DNA from: Ursus arctos
Lineage: Eukaryota > Chordata > Mammalia > Carnivora > Ursidae
Assembly: GCF_023065955.2 (NCBI RefSeq)
Contig: NW_026622874.1
Coordinates: 25,167,772 to 25,231,771 of the forward strand
Length of the DNA stretch: 64,000 nucleotides
Reading direction: 5' to 3'
A program made the position numbers and the translations under genes. The notes below the pieces were generated by a model, which made no database searches, was not told the DNA's origin, and saw only the letters and a list, made by a program, of their open reading frames with translations. Below are positions 11,265 through 23,439 of the stretch, piece after piece. How positions within the stretch are numbered: position 1 is the stretch's first letter; every line of letters starts with the position of its first letter.

Positions 11265-12256
11265 GGACCTCATCTCTCCTCACTCAAGGCTGTTTCTGGA
11301 AGCTCTCACCTCTCCTCAGGCTTCAGTTACCATCTATGTGCTGAGGATCCAATGTTGCATCTTCTGCCCTGCTCTGTCTCGTGTGTGAAGACCAGTGTCA
11401 TCTCCTCCAGAATACCCCACAAGCATCTCAGTATCTTTCCTGATAGTCTGCTGTACCTCTTATGTTTTCTATCTGAGCAAATGAAACCATTTGCTTGCCC
11501 AAAAATGAAGCCTGGGTGTCACCCTCCATTCCTCCTTTTCTCTCACTCTCCACAACCTCCAAGTCCAGTCACTTCTACTCTTTTAATATTTCAAATACCT
11601 TCTCTCCTCTCCATCGCCTTCGTCTATCCCACCAACGTCTGTTGTCCAGATGTCTACAATAGCCCCTGAACTGGAATCCCTACTAAAGAATCCAATTTCC
11701 ACTCCACATCATCCTCCACATTGCAGCCAGAGTGACTTTTCTAAAATAATAGTAAGTGGAAATCTGATCATGTCACTTGCACATTTAAACCCATTCGTGA
11801 CCCAATGCCCTAATGTTCCATCCAAAGAACGTAGGCTTGGTTCACCTCCATCTCTTCCCACCCCATCCTCACCCACCATTACATTCATGCCAAACTTCTT
11901 CCAGTTCCCCCAAACACAACCTTGCTCTCTCTCTCTCCAGAGTTTATTCATATGTTCTTCTGTCTATCTGGAATGTTCTCCTCTCCCTTTTACTTGGCTA
12001 ATGCCAAATTATCTTTCAGACTTCAAAGTAGGCATGACTTCCTCCAGAAAGCCACCCCTAATTCTCAAGACCAGCTTTTGTGCTCTCAGATTACCCTGTA
12101 GCAGCCTGTATTCCACTCTACTATGATTGCCTGTTCATATCTCTTTCTCCCATTAGGCAAACGCTACCTAAGGCCAAGCCTGTACCATGCCTTGTGGTAT
12201 CCCCAGAGCCTGACCCATAGTAGACTCCCATTAAATGCCTGTGGGATATATAAATG
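11265..12256 (+). repeat. L2 LINE, C-terminal coding relic plus 3' UTR, sense
   Basis: A long ordered match to sense L2: 'cattgcagccagagtgac', 'tgatcatgtcacttgcac', a 'ttctgtctatctggaatgtt' segment, 'aggcatgacttcctccagaa', and 'gcctgacccatagtagactc' near the tail. Frames are broken. The + open frames 11232-11669 and 11650-12126 fall inside this relic and are not genes. Confidence 0.8.
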
Positions 12257-12259
12257 AGG

Positions 12260-13505
12260 GCCTCTTGCAGGACCCCAGAGAGATGATTCCCCACACATCC
12301 TTCTAGGTTAGTGGAGGAAGTCATCAGTTCATCAGAAGCCAAAGAGTGGTCAGCTTATTAATTCTCAGTATGTATAGCTGCCAATCACCTGCATTAGATA
12401 GAGCAGGCAGTGGCACAATCAAAAATCAGCAGTTGTCCAGAAGCCAAGGCAACATGATAGAAGCCCCCAGAGACCACTCTGAAAGTGGCTCAGAGGGTCA
12501 ATCCAAGACTTTGTCCCACCCTCCCTCAGATCAGAGCAGTGCCTACCAATCCTGCATGGCACCAACCCATCAGTTCACTTCCCGCAGCACACACTTGGCC
12601 CCACTTCCCATCCCAATCAGAAAGAAAGTCTTATTTTAAAGGGCTCACCAACCTGAGTCCTGTATTGAGACAGATCAATGACAGCAGATATTGGCATGGT
12701 CCCCCAGGAGCTTACAGCCAAGGACTCCTCACCCTCCAGTCATAACGACCACATTTACCCACAGCCAAGTGAGGAATTTAGCTGATGCCTACAAATTGCA
12801 CTGCCACATCTTTGATCTATTTCTTTCCTCTCAGCACCTTAAGATGATATAGATGCTAACAAGTGGCAGAGGAGGCGGTGAAGAGAGAGACCAATGCATT
12901 AATTATTCAAATTTATTCTTGTTTAACTTCAGAAATAATAAAAAGAAATTCAATATTTCTGGCAAGACTGTCTAGGTAGGAGACCTTAATGTTTCTTTGA
13001 CAGATCTAGGAAATACAGTATTCTCTTATTTACTTAATCTTGCCTCGTGTAATTATTTAAGTACATAAATTCTTAAAATCAAACCATAAGTAACTCAGAA
13101 CTGAAGTCAGCAAAGGACCCTGTTAATGCCAATGGAAGTCCCTACACCCTCCGCCACCTTCCTCCAGCCCCACTCACTTGGACACCATCATTTCCCACTG
13201 CTCTGTGCCCTTTTACTCTGTGTCAGAAGGCTTTTTATTAAAAACATAAAGAGTTGATGCAGCTGAAAGGCCCAGGGCTTCTGCCGCCCCAAACTTCTCA
13301 TCCCTCCATCCTGCTGATCAAATCCTCTCCTGGGAATAACAGGATTAAGATGTAATGAAAAATTAAAATATCATAGCTAGAGATATACTCAAGTATTTCT
13401 TCCAGTGTTTACTGGGGTTTCAACCAAGCCCCAAACATCATCTACTCCAGACACTGGTGCTTGGATCCTGCCTCATTCCTCTCCCCTCTTCCCTTACAAG
13501 CACAT
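12260..13505. other. Unique sequence, nothing recognised
   Basis: AT-rich around 12900-13080 and otherwise unremarkable. No CpG island and no recognisable gene or repeat. Confidence 0.45.
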
Positions 13506-13508
13506 CTA

Positions 13509-14045
13509 TGTATGGTAGGCCGAATAACAGCCCCCAAATATGTCCAAACTCTAATATTCTCAGAACCTGTGGATGTTACCTTACATGGCAAAAGGGACTT
13601 TGCAGATGTGATTATGGATTTGAGATGGGGAGCTTATCCTGAATTATCTGGGTAGGCCCCAGTGCAATGACAAGTGTTCTTATAAGAAAGAGGCGACGGG
13701 ATATTGGACACAGAAGAAGAAAGCAGTGTAACCACCAAAGCAGAAATGGGGGTGCTGCAACCACCAGCCAAGGAATATCAGTAGCTACCAAGGGCTGGAA
13801 GAAGCAAGGAATAGATTCTTGCCTAGAGCTTCCAGAGGGAGCTCAGCATTGATGACACCTTGATTTTGGCTCAGTGATACTGATTTTTTTTTTTTATGCT
13901 ATGTTAGTCACCATAGAGTACATCATTAGTTTTTGATGTAATGATTTCTGACTTCTTCCAAAACTGTAAGAGATTAAATTTCTGTTGCTTTAAGCCACTG
14001 AGTGTGTGGTAATCGGCTACAGCTGCCACAGAAAACAGATACAAC
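13509..14045 (+). repeat. ERVL-MaLR-like solitary LTR interrupted by a tiny L1 piece
   Basis: Ordered LTR motifs are visible: 'gttaccttacatggcaaaag' / 'ggactttgcagatgtgatta', 'gagatggggagcttatcctg', 'tgacaccttgattttggctc', then the 3' signature 'ctgtaagagattaaatttct' / 'gttgctttaagccac'. The element is non-coding. A short L1 3' end (13884-13940) interrupts it just before 'cttccaaaactgtaag'. Confidence 0.6.
13884..13940 (-). mobile_element. Ultra-short L1 3'-end insertion
   Basis: Poly(T) at 13884-13895 is followed by about 45 bases matching the reverse complement of the carnivore L1 3' end seen at 26630-26680 (shared: 'catcattagtttttgatgta'). A short TGATTT-like duplication is seen at 13881-13886 and 13942-13947. 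This is target-primed reverse transcription aborted after a few dozen bases. Confidence 0.75.
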
Positions 14046-14319
14046 ATCCAAATCACTTTTTCTCCACAGTAGAACCACAAAGTTCTACAATTCCCAGGAA
14101 CTTGCGTCCATATTCCTCAGTCTTAAAGAGTCCAGAGTACCTGCGGTGGTCCATGACACACCCATGGACTCTGAGCCCTTCTTGTGGGCCTTGGGACTTC
14201 AGCACTGGGAGCTGTCCAAGCTGAAACTCGGTGCCTCACTCCCCCCTGTATAAACCACCAACCCACCCCCCCCATCCTGCCTTAATTTCATCACTGTTCA
14301 TGAGGGAGGAATCCAGACA

Positions 14320-14700
14320 CACCATAACTCCCTCAGTTATTCTGATGCTCCCTGCCATTCCCTCTAGCTGGAATTCTGCTCCTCCTGCTCTTCAAGGGGC
14401 TGGCTCCTTCCTCAGATCTAAACTTAAATGTCACCTCTTGGAGGATCCTTTCCTAACACAGCATCAAAAAGAGTTCTCCTGTTTTTTCTCCTGTTTTTTC
14501 TCCTGTTTGCTTTCTTCACAGGATTTGCCATCATTTATCATTATTTATTTGCCTGATTGTTTTTTTTTTTTAATTTGGAATTTGGCTTCCTCCCACAGTG
14601 TAGGGATCGCCTTTGTCTTGTTCCTTCCTGTATCCTCAGCACCAATACAGTGCCTAATAAAATGGTAGGCACTTCATAAATACTTGTCAAATTAATTAGT
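14320..14700 (+). repeat. L2 LINE 3' end, sense
   Basis: In order: 'ctagctggaattctgctcct', 'cttaaatgtcacctcttgg', a T-run, then 'tatcctcagcaccaatacag', 'tgcctaataaaatggtaggc' and 'acttcataaatacttgtcaa'. A 12-bp unit CTCCTGTTTTTT is repeated about three times at 14476-14509 inside it, suggesting local slippage. Confidence 0.75.
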
Positions 14701-14704
14701 TAAT

Positions 14705-15550
14705 CCTTCAACTGTAGAGATTATGGATGGGGGGGAAAGGGGGGATATATGAGGCAAAGGAGGACATATCGGACCATTTCCAAGTTTGAATGATGGAGCA
14801 TGACCCTTTTGAGACAGAAGCCCAGTCTGAATGGCTAAAGCTATATGTGCTCAATGACTTGTTTGCATGTTTGTTCTCATTGTGCCTTTCTCTACTTGCC
14901 CTCCCCCCTCTCCACCATCTTTCAAGGCCCATCAGCCCCCAAATCCTCCAGCCCCTTCCACTTGTCTCCTATAACTTCAGCCATGCTTAGACTGTGATGG
15001 AACAGCAAAGACCCCGGCAGCTTCATCCCCCAAGGAATGGGGCCATCGTAAGACCAAGGAGTTACATGCCCAAGGTTGGCCTCATCTGTACTGGCAGCCT
15101 ACCCTCATCCCTTGCTGGATTTGTATAATTCTTAAGGCTGTATAATTTGTATAATTCTTAATGTTAATCATTTCCACTCAGGAACCAGGAAGTGTTTTCA
15201 GCCTGACTGATGAAAGACCAAGAGAAGAAGAATACCCCATACGTGAGTTTTCCAAAATTAAAATGGAGAACAGGGCCTCCGGGAAGGCTGCCTGGATAAT
15301 TAAAGCATTAATTCAGGCTCTGGTTTGTCTGAGAGCAATGGGTTCCTGAGAGCTCCATTAAATTTCTCCCACTAAGTACTGGTGCCTCCGAGGCAGTCTC
15401 CTGGCCAGGGTGCACAGTCATAAAAGACACCCTTCCTCCCAGTCCCCTACCTGTCACCTCAGGGAAATATCCAGAGATGATAAAATCAAGGAGTTGAGGG
15501 TCTACACTCAAAATGTCTCTCACGAGCTAGGGTTGGATATGGTCAAGAAA
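14705..15550. other. Unique sequence, nothing recognised
   Basis: No repeat signature, CpG island or domain-bearing open frame. A local duplication of TTGTATAATTCTTAA occurs near 15120 and 15147. Confidence 0.45.
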
Positions 15551-15554
15551 GAAC

Positions 15555-15660
15555 TATACACCAGAAAACTGGGGTACAAAAACGGAAGTGACTTGGTTGA
15601 GGTCACACAGCTGTTGGTAAGTAAGAGTGGAGACCAGAATTCAAATATCTTCTTATCAGG
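15555..15660 (-). repeat. MIR SINE fragment, antisense
   Basis: 'gtgacttggttgaggtcaca' / 'cagctgttggtaagtaagag' / 'gaccagaattcaaatatct' match the antisense MIR 5' half. Confidence 0.6.
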
Positions 15661-15664
15661 ATAA

Positions 15665-16480
15665 TACCTTTTCCAACTGTATTCCATTGCACGCTTCTTG
15701 GAGCCACGTCCATAACACCCCCATACACATGCTCATACACAGACAAGTATGCACAAGCATGTACATGCACACACACATGAATCCTTTCTACACAAGCCTG
15801 TCTACTCACTGTTACTCAATAACTACATGCTTTTGTTTGAGATGCTCCCCAACCTAGCAACCCTCACACCTTCACTGCTTCTCTGATTTTATCCACCCTT
15901 GAGGCCTTAGTTCAAGACCACTCTTCTCCATCATCTTCCCTTTTAATACCCTTTATTCCCTTCTTTGAACAACTCTAGAGCTTGGAGTTCAGTCCTGAAT
16001 TTACTCTGTCTCCATGGTACAGGGTTCTTTCCCCTCATCTTCTGAACAAGACTGCAAATTTCATGCAGATTCCTCTCAGTGGCCCCCCACCCCACCTCCT
16101 CAACCCCAGCCCAGCACACGGTGAGAGCACCATCACTGCCTGCTCCTTGGAAATCAGGGATTCAAGGCCAGTCCAGGTTTGGGTGACTTCTGCAGCCTTC
16201 GACGAGGCCCACAGTAGACCTGTGCCTCCACCCCCACCCAAACAAGGGACATGTACCCCACCAAGGACCAACTTTATTCCATATTGTGATGTCTCTCTGT
16301 ACTTTCCAACAATAGCCAGCCCAATCCTGCCACAGCTCTGCTCTCCTTGCATGTCCCCCAAAGCACCCCAAGGATACCACTGTCTGAGGAACTGCATGAC
16401 AGCACGTTCAACAACTGTCCTGCTCTCCCCACCCATAATTTGAGTTCTCTAGACTTGCCCTGGAGATGAAGAGGAGCAGC
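15665..16480. other. Unique sequence, nothing recognised
   Basis: Open frames on both strands overlap (15982-16443 + and 16035-16436 -) without domains. The mirror-image frames suggest low stop density rather than coding. Confidence 0.45.
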
Positions 16481-16484
16481 ATGA

Positions 16485-16640
16485 CTGGTGGGAAGAGTAC
16501 TGGACGGGGAGTTCTGGACTGAGTCCCAGGTTTTGAGCCACTCCCCACCCCTGCCTGCCTGGCTCTGGGACCAGTGCCACATGATCTTGTTCACTCACTG
16601 CGGGGTCTTGTCTGTTAAATGAGGGTGTTATAGTTCACTG
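16485..16640 (+). repeat. MIR SINE, sense, old
   Basis: 'ctggactgagtcccaggtt' followed by 'ctctgggaccagtgccacat', 'gatcttgttcactcactg' and 'ttgtctgttaaatgagggtg' follow the sense MIR order. Confidence 0.5.
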
Positions 16641-16644
16641 CTGC

Positions 16645-19200
16645 TCCCTAAGGGCTCACTGCCCTGTCCTTTGTAAAGTCTTAAGTAGACATCAATGTCT
16701 CTGTGTACAAAAGGCAAGCAGAGCAGCTGAAAGTACCAGGTAGCCTTAAAAGTCTAGGGCATATAAGAGGAGAAGGAGGAAAATCAGCCCTCTTCCTGGA
16801 AATCTGACTTGCATTCCCCAGAAGAGAATGTGCAGTAAACATCAGAAGGCACGGAAACCTCTGAGGCAACCATATGCCCACCTGACACATACACAACTTC
16901 CCTCATCACCACACACAGCTTCCCAGGAGCGTGGCAATGGTTAATTAGATCTGTGGCCCCTGACTTGTATCAAGGCTAATCATGAAGACAATAACAAGCA
17001 GAACTGCCATTAAGCAAACCATACTGGCCCTGTAAGTCCATTCCCTGGATCACAGATGTTTCCTTTGACTATGAGACGAGGGGTAAGCTACATGGGGGGA
17101 ACCCACATACAACAGGCAGACATCAGGCTTGGAAGCCCCACATAATATATGACCCTTTCTTTCCTCTGGTGACCAACTGTGCCCAAGTAGGACCCTTGTC
17201 TCCATTGAAAGGCCATCCTATCTGCTTAGACCCCAGAGGATACCTCAAGGAATAGCTCAGAGCTGGGGCACAACTAGCATTAACACCCCCACCCCCAAAA
17301 CAAAGGACTTCAAGCCACAGCACTGAGTCCATTGCTACAACAGTCAGTGCCAACTGGTCACTTTAAAACTAAAAGTCACCACGTAGAAGGCATCTGGAGA
17401 AGATGACTCTGCCCATCTCCCTCCATACTCCAACCCCCATGGACTTCCATATCAATGACCAGATGGTGGCAATCCAAAGGAGTGATCCAGCAGAAAGTTG
17501 GCCCATCTCAACAGTGCCCAAGTGTCCCCTTCCGGTCACTTGAGCAGGTGAGGGCACAGAGCCTAACTTGCATCCTGGCCCAGCCTAGCCCTGAGTGGGC
17601 TCTCCCAAGGATTGCCTTCGTGCTCCCTGGCTGTTAAGGGGAGCAGCCACCTCTGGACTGGCACCCTGAGGTAAGCTGTTGTGCAGTGTCAATAATTAAC
17701 ACCATGCAAAGTGCCTTTTATGCCGCCAGCTGGGATATTATTTCTCGATAAGAAGCAAAAATATTTACCATCTTAAAGCACTTCTGACTAGAATCCCCAC
17801 AGAGCACAGCAAGGGGGAAAGCCCTTTGTGGTGACGGAGCCACTCCCAGCCTCACCTAACAGGCTAAGGCCCGAGTGCTGTCACCAACTCTGTCACCAGG
17901 GAGAGCAGACACAGTCACTGAGTTCAGACTGCCACCAGCCCCACAAATGACTAAAACAAATGAAATGAATAAAGGCCTGAGGCTGGAAGACCCAGAATCA
18001 TGGATGGAGGAGAAACAGGTGCAGAAGTAGGTACAGAGCCTCTTACCCGCTGTCCCTGAACCTATGAGTCTTTAGTTTGGGGTCAGAGATGGAAGGAGGG
18101 CTCTGAAGCTTTTTGGGTGGGAGCTTTTTTGAAGAGAAAGCCTGTCCACCTTCCCATGCAAAAACAAGTCACACGTGGATTCAGGGGCAAAAACAACAAA
18201 CAACCATCCAGGGAGGGGAGGAATGAAGAAAAGACAAAGAAGGGAAGAATTTCAAATACATTCTTATTTTATTGTTTCACTCCCCATTTTCTGTCTCTTC
18301 AGCCTGGGAAGAAACTTGGGACTTTCTGGCTCCGTGAACAATCATGCTTTACAGATAATTAGACCAGTCCTAAGAAAAATCAGATTAGAGCTGAAATAAA
18401 TAAGCCTTTGAGACAAGCCTGTGGGACTTCATTTCTGTGACGCTGGTGAATGTGCAGGAAGGCAGTGGCCGTTCCTCAAAGAGAAGGGATCTGAATAGAG
18501 GAATTTGGGAGAATAAAGATTTCCTTATTCCTAACTAAGCAATATCCTTATTCCAATTAAAGCAATGCTGGGATTTTCCTATCAAGAGCTGTGGTCCTCC
18601 TCGATTAGCCCAGGACATTCAGTCAACAAATATTTTGGGTGGCTCTGTTCTCAGCAAGTCTATAAGGAACTCTGTATGCCAAGTGAAGGGCAGGCTGCCC
18701 TCAGAGTGCACTGCCCAGGGTTTGCTTCCATAAAATATCTACCATGTGGGTCCAAACAATGGTCCTGTGGCAGGTGGGGACAACAAGGACTGCCTCCCAG
18801 TATGAGAGGCAACCCCTGGAGGCTTGGGGTCAAGTGGGCCCTGTCCCTGGCCATGATGCCCAGATTTCCCTTTGCATAAAGGGAATGTGGTCCCAAGAGC
18901 CTTCTATTAAAAGCTAATAGAAGGTAAAAGCATTAACCCACACCTCAGACTGGCTGACGACTCCCCATGGGGAAGCGTCTTGAGGAAAATGGAACCCTGC
19001 CCAGAGAGCTGTAAGGGGGGATTTAGGAAACGTTAGAGTAACTTGCACTAATTAGGGAGAACAGGGACCTACAATAACACCCTACAGCAGCCACAGTTGG
19101 TGACCCCATGGCAGGCCCGCTCCCGCTCACTGCGGGCTGCCCAGTGTCTTGACAGTAAGCAGCAAATCAGACCAAGATCCCTGTCTTCTGATCGCATGCT
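16645..19200. other. Unique sequence, nothing recognised
   Basis: About 2.5 kb with only short overlapping open frames. No CpG island and no repeat I can name. Confidence 0.45.
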
Positions 19201-19204
19201 TCTA

Positions 19205-19495
19205 ATGGGAGGCTTCTAATGGGGGATACAGACAATATCCAAGATTTTTTTAGAAGTACAACAAATGGCATTTTAGATGGTGATAAGGGTTAAGGAAGAA
19301 AAATAAAGTAGGGAGATATACTGGCCTGAATTTTTAGAAAAGATGACCAAGGAAGATCTTCTAGAAAGAGTTACTTCTGAGTAAAGATCTGAAAGGCATG
19401 GAAGATGGAACTATGGAGATATCTAAGTAAATGCATTCCAGACAAAGGGAAGAGCTACACAGGTGCTCTGAGAGAGCAGATCTGGGAAAGAAGTG
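19205..19495 (-). repeat. L2 LINE 3' region, antisense
   Basis: The blocks 'cattttagatggtgataagg', 'aagaaaaataaagtagggag', 'gagtaaagatctgaaagg' and 'gcattccagacaaagggaag' are in antisense L2 order. Confidence 0.65.
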
Positions 19496-19499
19496 AGGA

Positions 19500-21705
19500 C
19501 AGGAGCTGGCTGCTGGCTGGAGAAGAGGGAAAGCCAGGGAGAGCTAAGTGATGGGGTCAGGGAGGATGAGCTCATGGCCCCACTGACCTTCAGTGCCCCT
19601 CCTCCCAGCTCTCCTGCTGACCCACTGCCCACTTTAGCCATGCAGGGGTCTCCATTACACACCCTACCAGAGGTTGCCTAGTTTGGGCAAAGCCCCAAGG
19701 TTAGCCTTCCACGTCCAACTGCCCATGTGAAATGTCAGGAACACCTGGTCCTGTGTGGGTGAGAGGTGTGATGAGGAGTCTAGCCTCACACAGCTGTGGG
19801 GCAGGTGAAGCTTGCCCTCAGTGCCAGCAGCCCCTCCTCCAGTAGCACTCAGTAGCCCAGGAGCCCACTCCTCCCTCTATCAGACCTGGAAAGTACCAAG
19901 AGGGCCCTTGGCTAGGAGGAAGATCTAAGCTCCCAAGGCATCAGACCTTCCCGTTGCTCATTGTAAAAGGACGACACTGCAGAGCTCTTCTCTAATACCT
20001 TTTCTAGCCCTTGGTGAGCCCTGCCCTCTGCCAATAAACCTCTCCTTGCCAGTGTGTTCATCTGTGTCTCCTCCCAGGCTGGGAGCTGACATGCTAACAG
20101 TGGCCCTAAGTCATGTGGCCATTTGCCCAAAGGAGGTTCTGAAGCCAGCAGGCTGGGACTTTTATTTTAGGCCCATGACCTTCTCAGTGGCCCCTCACAG
20201 CACCAGCACAGCCACCTGACCCAGCGCCTCAATGTGCGGCCATGCCAAACAATGAGGAGAAAGGAAGTGATTTCCCATACATCGGCCCTTCGTCAGCCTG
20301 CATTTTCATTGCCAAGGCTCACACTGACTGCGAGACTCCAATCCCAGGGTCTGTGGAGCTCTCATGAAAAGGCTTTACAAGAAAATGAGCCACCAGCACT
20401 CCAAGGCAATCAACGTCAATCAGCATGGCAGGTGATCCCTCACCCTGCAAGGCCGCTTCCCCACGGCTCCGCGCACAGGGAGCTGAGCAGCCAAGTCGGC
20501 CGTCTGCGCTGCCGTCTGTGCGGTCCAGGCTGAGGCAGGGGGCTCACTGCCCAGGCACCTCTGTTGAAGTGGGTAACAGGGAGCTGGCTGACACTGTGAC
20601 AGCCCCACTCCACGGTCTTTCACTCTTGGGTCTGGGGTGGCTTACCTTTTTCTCACAGGGACAAAATTCAGTTTTTCGTACCTGGGCCACGTATGGATGG
20701 CAGGTAGCAGAGGAGGGATGTAGTATAATTGCAAGAGTAACCCCCATGGCTAAATCCCTAAGCTGACTTGGCCAGTGTAAACTATAGAGACAACCAGGGC
20801 TCTGCCTGCAGGTTCTTTAAAAAAAAAAAGACTTCGGGTTCCCAAACAGCAAGCCCAGAAACCTGACCACTATCAGCCTACAAAAGGCCACCCACTATTG
20901 CACACTCTTGGGTGGCTCTTCTTCTACTTAATGACTCCTGTAGAATCCAAACTAAATGGAAGTGGGGGTATTGAGCAGGGAAGATACACATAATGTAATT
21001 CGACTGGCCTTGCCAGATGTCTCCCCAGGACAAACAGCATTTTCAACCACTTAGACCCAGGTTTTCCCCCCGAGGCAATTTTTCAGTCATTTTGTCTGGG
21101 AGGGCACCAGGAAAGCTGAGTTCTGTTCTCCCCTCTCTTCTTTGCAGCTGCTCTGATAACATCTTTGCCTCCTCCTTGGGGACCTTCCAAACCCTTAGGC
21201 AGAAAAGCATCTGCACTCACAGAAGACCTTGGAGGGTGGTACCAAGCTCCCAGTGTTCTCTCCTGAAAGGTCTGTCTTGGAGCCTCAGTCCTTAGACTCA
21301 GACAGGACTCTTGTGAAAGTAGCAATATGGAGTGTGCCCTGGTGAAGAGACAGTCCAAAAGGAAGTTTTGCTGGTAGAAGGGAAAGACCACATGCCTGGA
21401 ATGCACGCTGGGCAGGGAATGCGTTAAATACTAATTTATCAAGAGGTGATTGTTGAGAGTTTGCCTTAACAGATATGGTGCAGCTGCTTGGCACACAATT
21501 GTGAACAGGACCCAGTCATTGCCCTTAAACAGCTTCTAATGGAACAAAAATGAAAAAGAGGGGATACTTGCAGAGTAGCGGAAATACTGCGAACAGAAGA
21601 GTTAGGTGAAGTCACGGTTGGGAGCACACAGGAGGGCACCTCACCCAGTCCTGGGGGCTAACAAGCACTGAAAGGCTTCGTAGGGGAACAGGTATTCCAG
21701 GTAAG
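19500..21705. other. Unique sequence, nothing recognised
   Basis: GC-moderate unique DNA with several 60-110 codon open frames on both strands. None has a recognisable domain. An A-run lies at 20820-20829. Confidence 0.45.
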
Positions 21706-21725
21706 ACTTCAAGAATGAGTCCCAG

Positions 21726-21845
21726 AGGCACCTGGGTGGCTCAGTCAGTTAAGTGTCCAATTCTTTGGTTTTGGCTCAGGCCAGGATCTCAGGATCTCAT
21801 TATCTCAGGGTGGTGAGCCACTTAACCAGCTGAGCCACCTGGGCC
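21726..21845. mobile_element. Two SINE heads in inverted orientation (hairpin)
   Basis: A + SINE head (21727-21753) is followed by about 70 degraded bases. Then comes the reverse complement of a SINE head (21814-21845; 'cttaaccagctgagccacct'). The arms are about 25 bp and complementary, so the DNA could form a hairpin. No SINE body or tail follows the inverted head. Confidence 0.75.
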
Positions 21846-21897
21846 AGACAGGCAGAGAAGATGTCTTGATCCTTGTCTTACAAAGGAGCATGTACAG

Positions 21898-22085
21898 GGG
21901 CACCTGGGTGGCTCAGTTGGTGAAGCATCTGCCTTTGGCTCAGGTCATGATCCCAGGGTCCTGGGATCGAGCCCACATCAGGCTCCTTGCTCAGCAGGGA
22001 GACTGCTTCTCCCTCTCCTTCTGTCTGCTGCTCCCCCTGCTTGTGCTCTTTCTCTCTTGCTCACTATCTCTCTCTCTCTCTGTGA
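21898..22085 (+). mobile_element. Carnivore tRNA-Lys-derived SINE
   Basis: GGGGCACCTGGGTGGCTCAG head, then 'catgatcccagggtcctggg' / 'atcgagccc', a CT-rich middle, and a purine microsatellite in place of a plain poly(A) tail. A near-perfect 15-16 bp duplication (AAGAATGAGTCCCAG at 21711-21725; one mismatch at 22207-22221) encloses both this SINE and the inverted heads at 21726-21845. Confidence 0.9.
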
Positions 22086-22125
22086 AGGAAGGAAGGAAGG
22101 AAGGAAGGAAGGAAGGAAAGAAGGA

Positions 22126-22173
<48 letters not shown>

Positions 22174-22197
22174 AAAAAAGAAAGAAAGAAAGAAAAA
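22086..22197. repeat. (GGAA)n/(GAAA)n microsatellite in the SINE tail
   Basis: About eight GGAA units, then about eighteen GAAA units with small interruptions. It grew from the A-rich SINE tail. The six-frame Lys/Glu-rich and Phe/Ser-rich open frames here are artefacts of the repeat. Confidence 0.95.
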
Positions 22198-22221
22198 GAT
22201 TGACTGAAGAATGAGTGCCAG

Positions 22222-22580
22222 CCCCCTCATCACTAACCTGGAAGTCCGCAGTCACCCAGGTGACAGATGAAGGGTGTGGGAAGAAGCTGGAGATAGGACA
22301 ACATGGAAAAGCATGCCGTCCTTTTATATGGCCCAAGTGGGGTGATAGAGGAGCAGCTGGGAGAGACAAAGCTGGAGAGGCAGGACCCAGTCAGGCACAG
22401 GCTTGGGGCAACAATGAGGAATTCAGCCTCTACCCATTCAGCAACAGTCACTGGGGGGATATTGAAACGAAAGTTACCATCCCAGATTTACTTTTCTGAT
22501 ATATCACCTGAACCATGGGGTCAAGAACACAACAAGGCCAGCCACCTGGAGGCCAACTTGCCAGTTAGGAAGCTGGTGCC
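22222..22580. other. Unique sequence, nothing recognised
   Basis: No clear repeat or gene signal. Confidence 0.4.
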
Positions 22581-22584
22581 TACT

Positions 22585-22950
22585 GGATTTCTCCACTTAA
22601 ATGCATGTAAGCATCTCAAGCTTGACAGAACCAAAGCAGAATTCTTTATCTCTCCTTCCAGCCTGCCCCTCCCAAGGCTTCTCCTTCTCAGTAAATGGTA
22701 CCAGATGCTCAAGCCAAACACCCAGAAGGCGTCCTGATTGCTGTTTCCCTCATCACCCCCACTAACCACACCCAATCCATTGGCAAGCCCTGTGGAACTC
22801 ACCTCTAAAACACATCTCAAACCCAATTCATGAAAACCAGCACAGTCCCAGCCCCCTCACCATGCACCTGGACGTCTGCAATCACCTCTGTGACAGTCCT
22901 CCCTCCACTCTTCATTCCCCTCAACCCACTTGCTACATGGCAGCCAAAGG
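22585..22950 (+). repeat. L2 LINE ORF2 C-terminal relic, sense, 5' part of a split copy
   Basis: The ordered L2 text 'aagcatctcaagcttgacag', 'cacccaatccattggcaagc', and 'ctacatggcagccaaaggag' breaks off at about 22950 and resumes at about 23962, with L1 sequence in between. Confidence 0.75.
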
Positions 22951-23434
22951 AGGTTTTTACACATTTTGATTGGGAAATATAACATACATGCACAATAGTA
23001 CAAAAAACAAATGTATAACTCAATGGTTTATCACAAAATAAACATACATGTAATCATCCCCAAGGTCAAGGAATAAAGTCCTACCCCTGAAGCCCTCCTT
23101 GCCTTCTCTCCCTATCACTGCTCCTCCTTCCTGCCAAAGGCAACCACCATCCTGGCTTTTAAGGTGATCACTTCTTTGACTTTCCACACAGTTTACTACT
23201 TAAGCATGAATGTCTAAAAGCTATGGTTTGGATTTCAGCTAATGTTTGAACTCTACATAAATGTAGTCATACCGGACGTATTATTTTGTGTAGACTTCTT
23301 TCACTCGGCGTTATATTTATGAGATTCATCCCTGTTGTATATGTAGCTCTACCTTGCTTATTTTTATTGTTTTACGGCACTCCATTATTTATCCATCCTA
23401 CTGTGATGGGCATTTGGATCGCTTCCACGTTTTT
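22951..23434 (-). repeat. Old L1 (L1M/L1ME-like) 3' region, antisense
   Basis: Antisense L1 3' UTR/ORF2-end pattern: 'aatgtataactcaatggttt', 'ccaaggtcaaggaataaagt', 'gagattcatccctgttgtat' and 'tatccatcctactgtgatgg'. It is inserted in the L2 and resumes at 23886 after a later insertion. Confidence 0.7.
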
Positions 23435-23439
23435 TGGGG

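Noticed and set aside
11232..12126. Two overlapping + frames of 145 and 158 codons
   Set aside because: Both fall within a sense L2 3' relic and have no independent evidence of coding.
21866..22369. Lys/Glu-rich and Phe/Leu/Ser-rich frames that could be mistaken for coiled-coil or membrane proteins
   Set aside because: They are translations of a SINE plus the (GGAA)n/(GAAA)n microsatellite in both directions.
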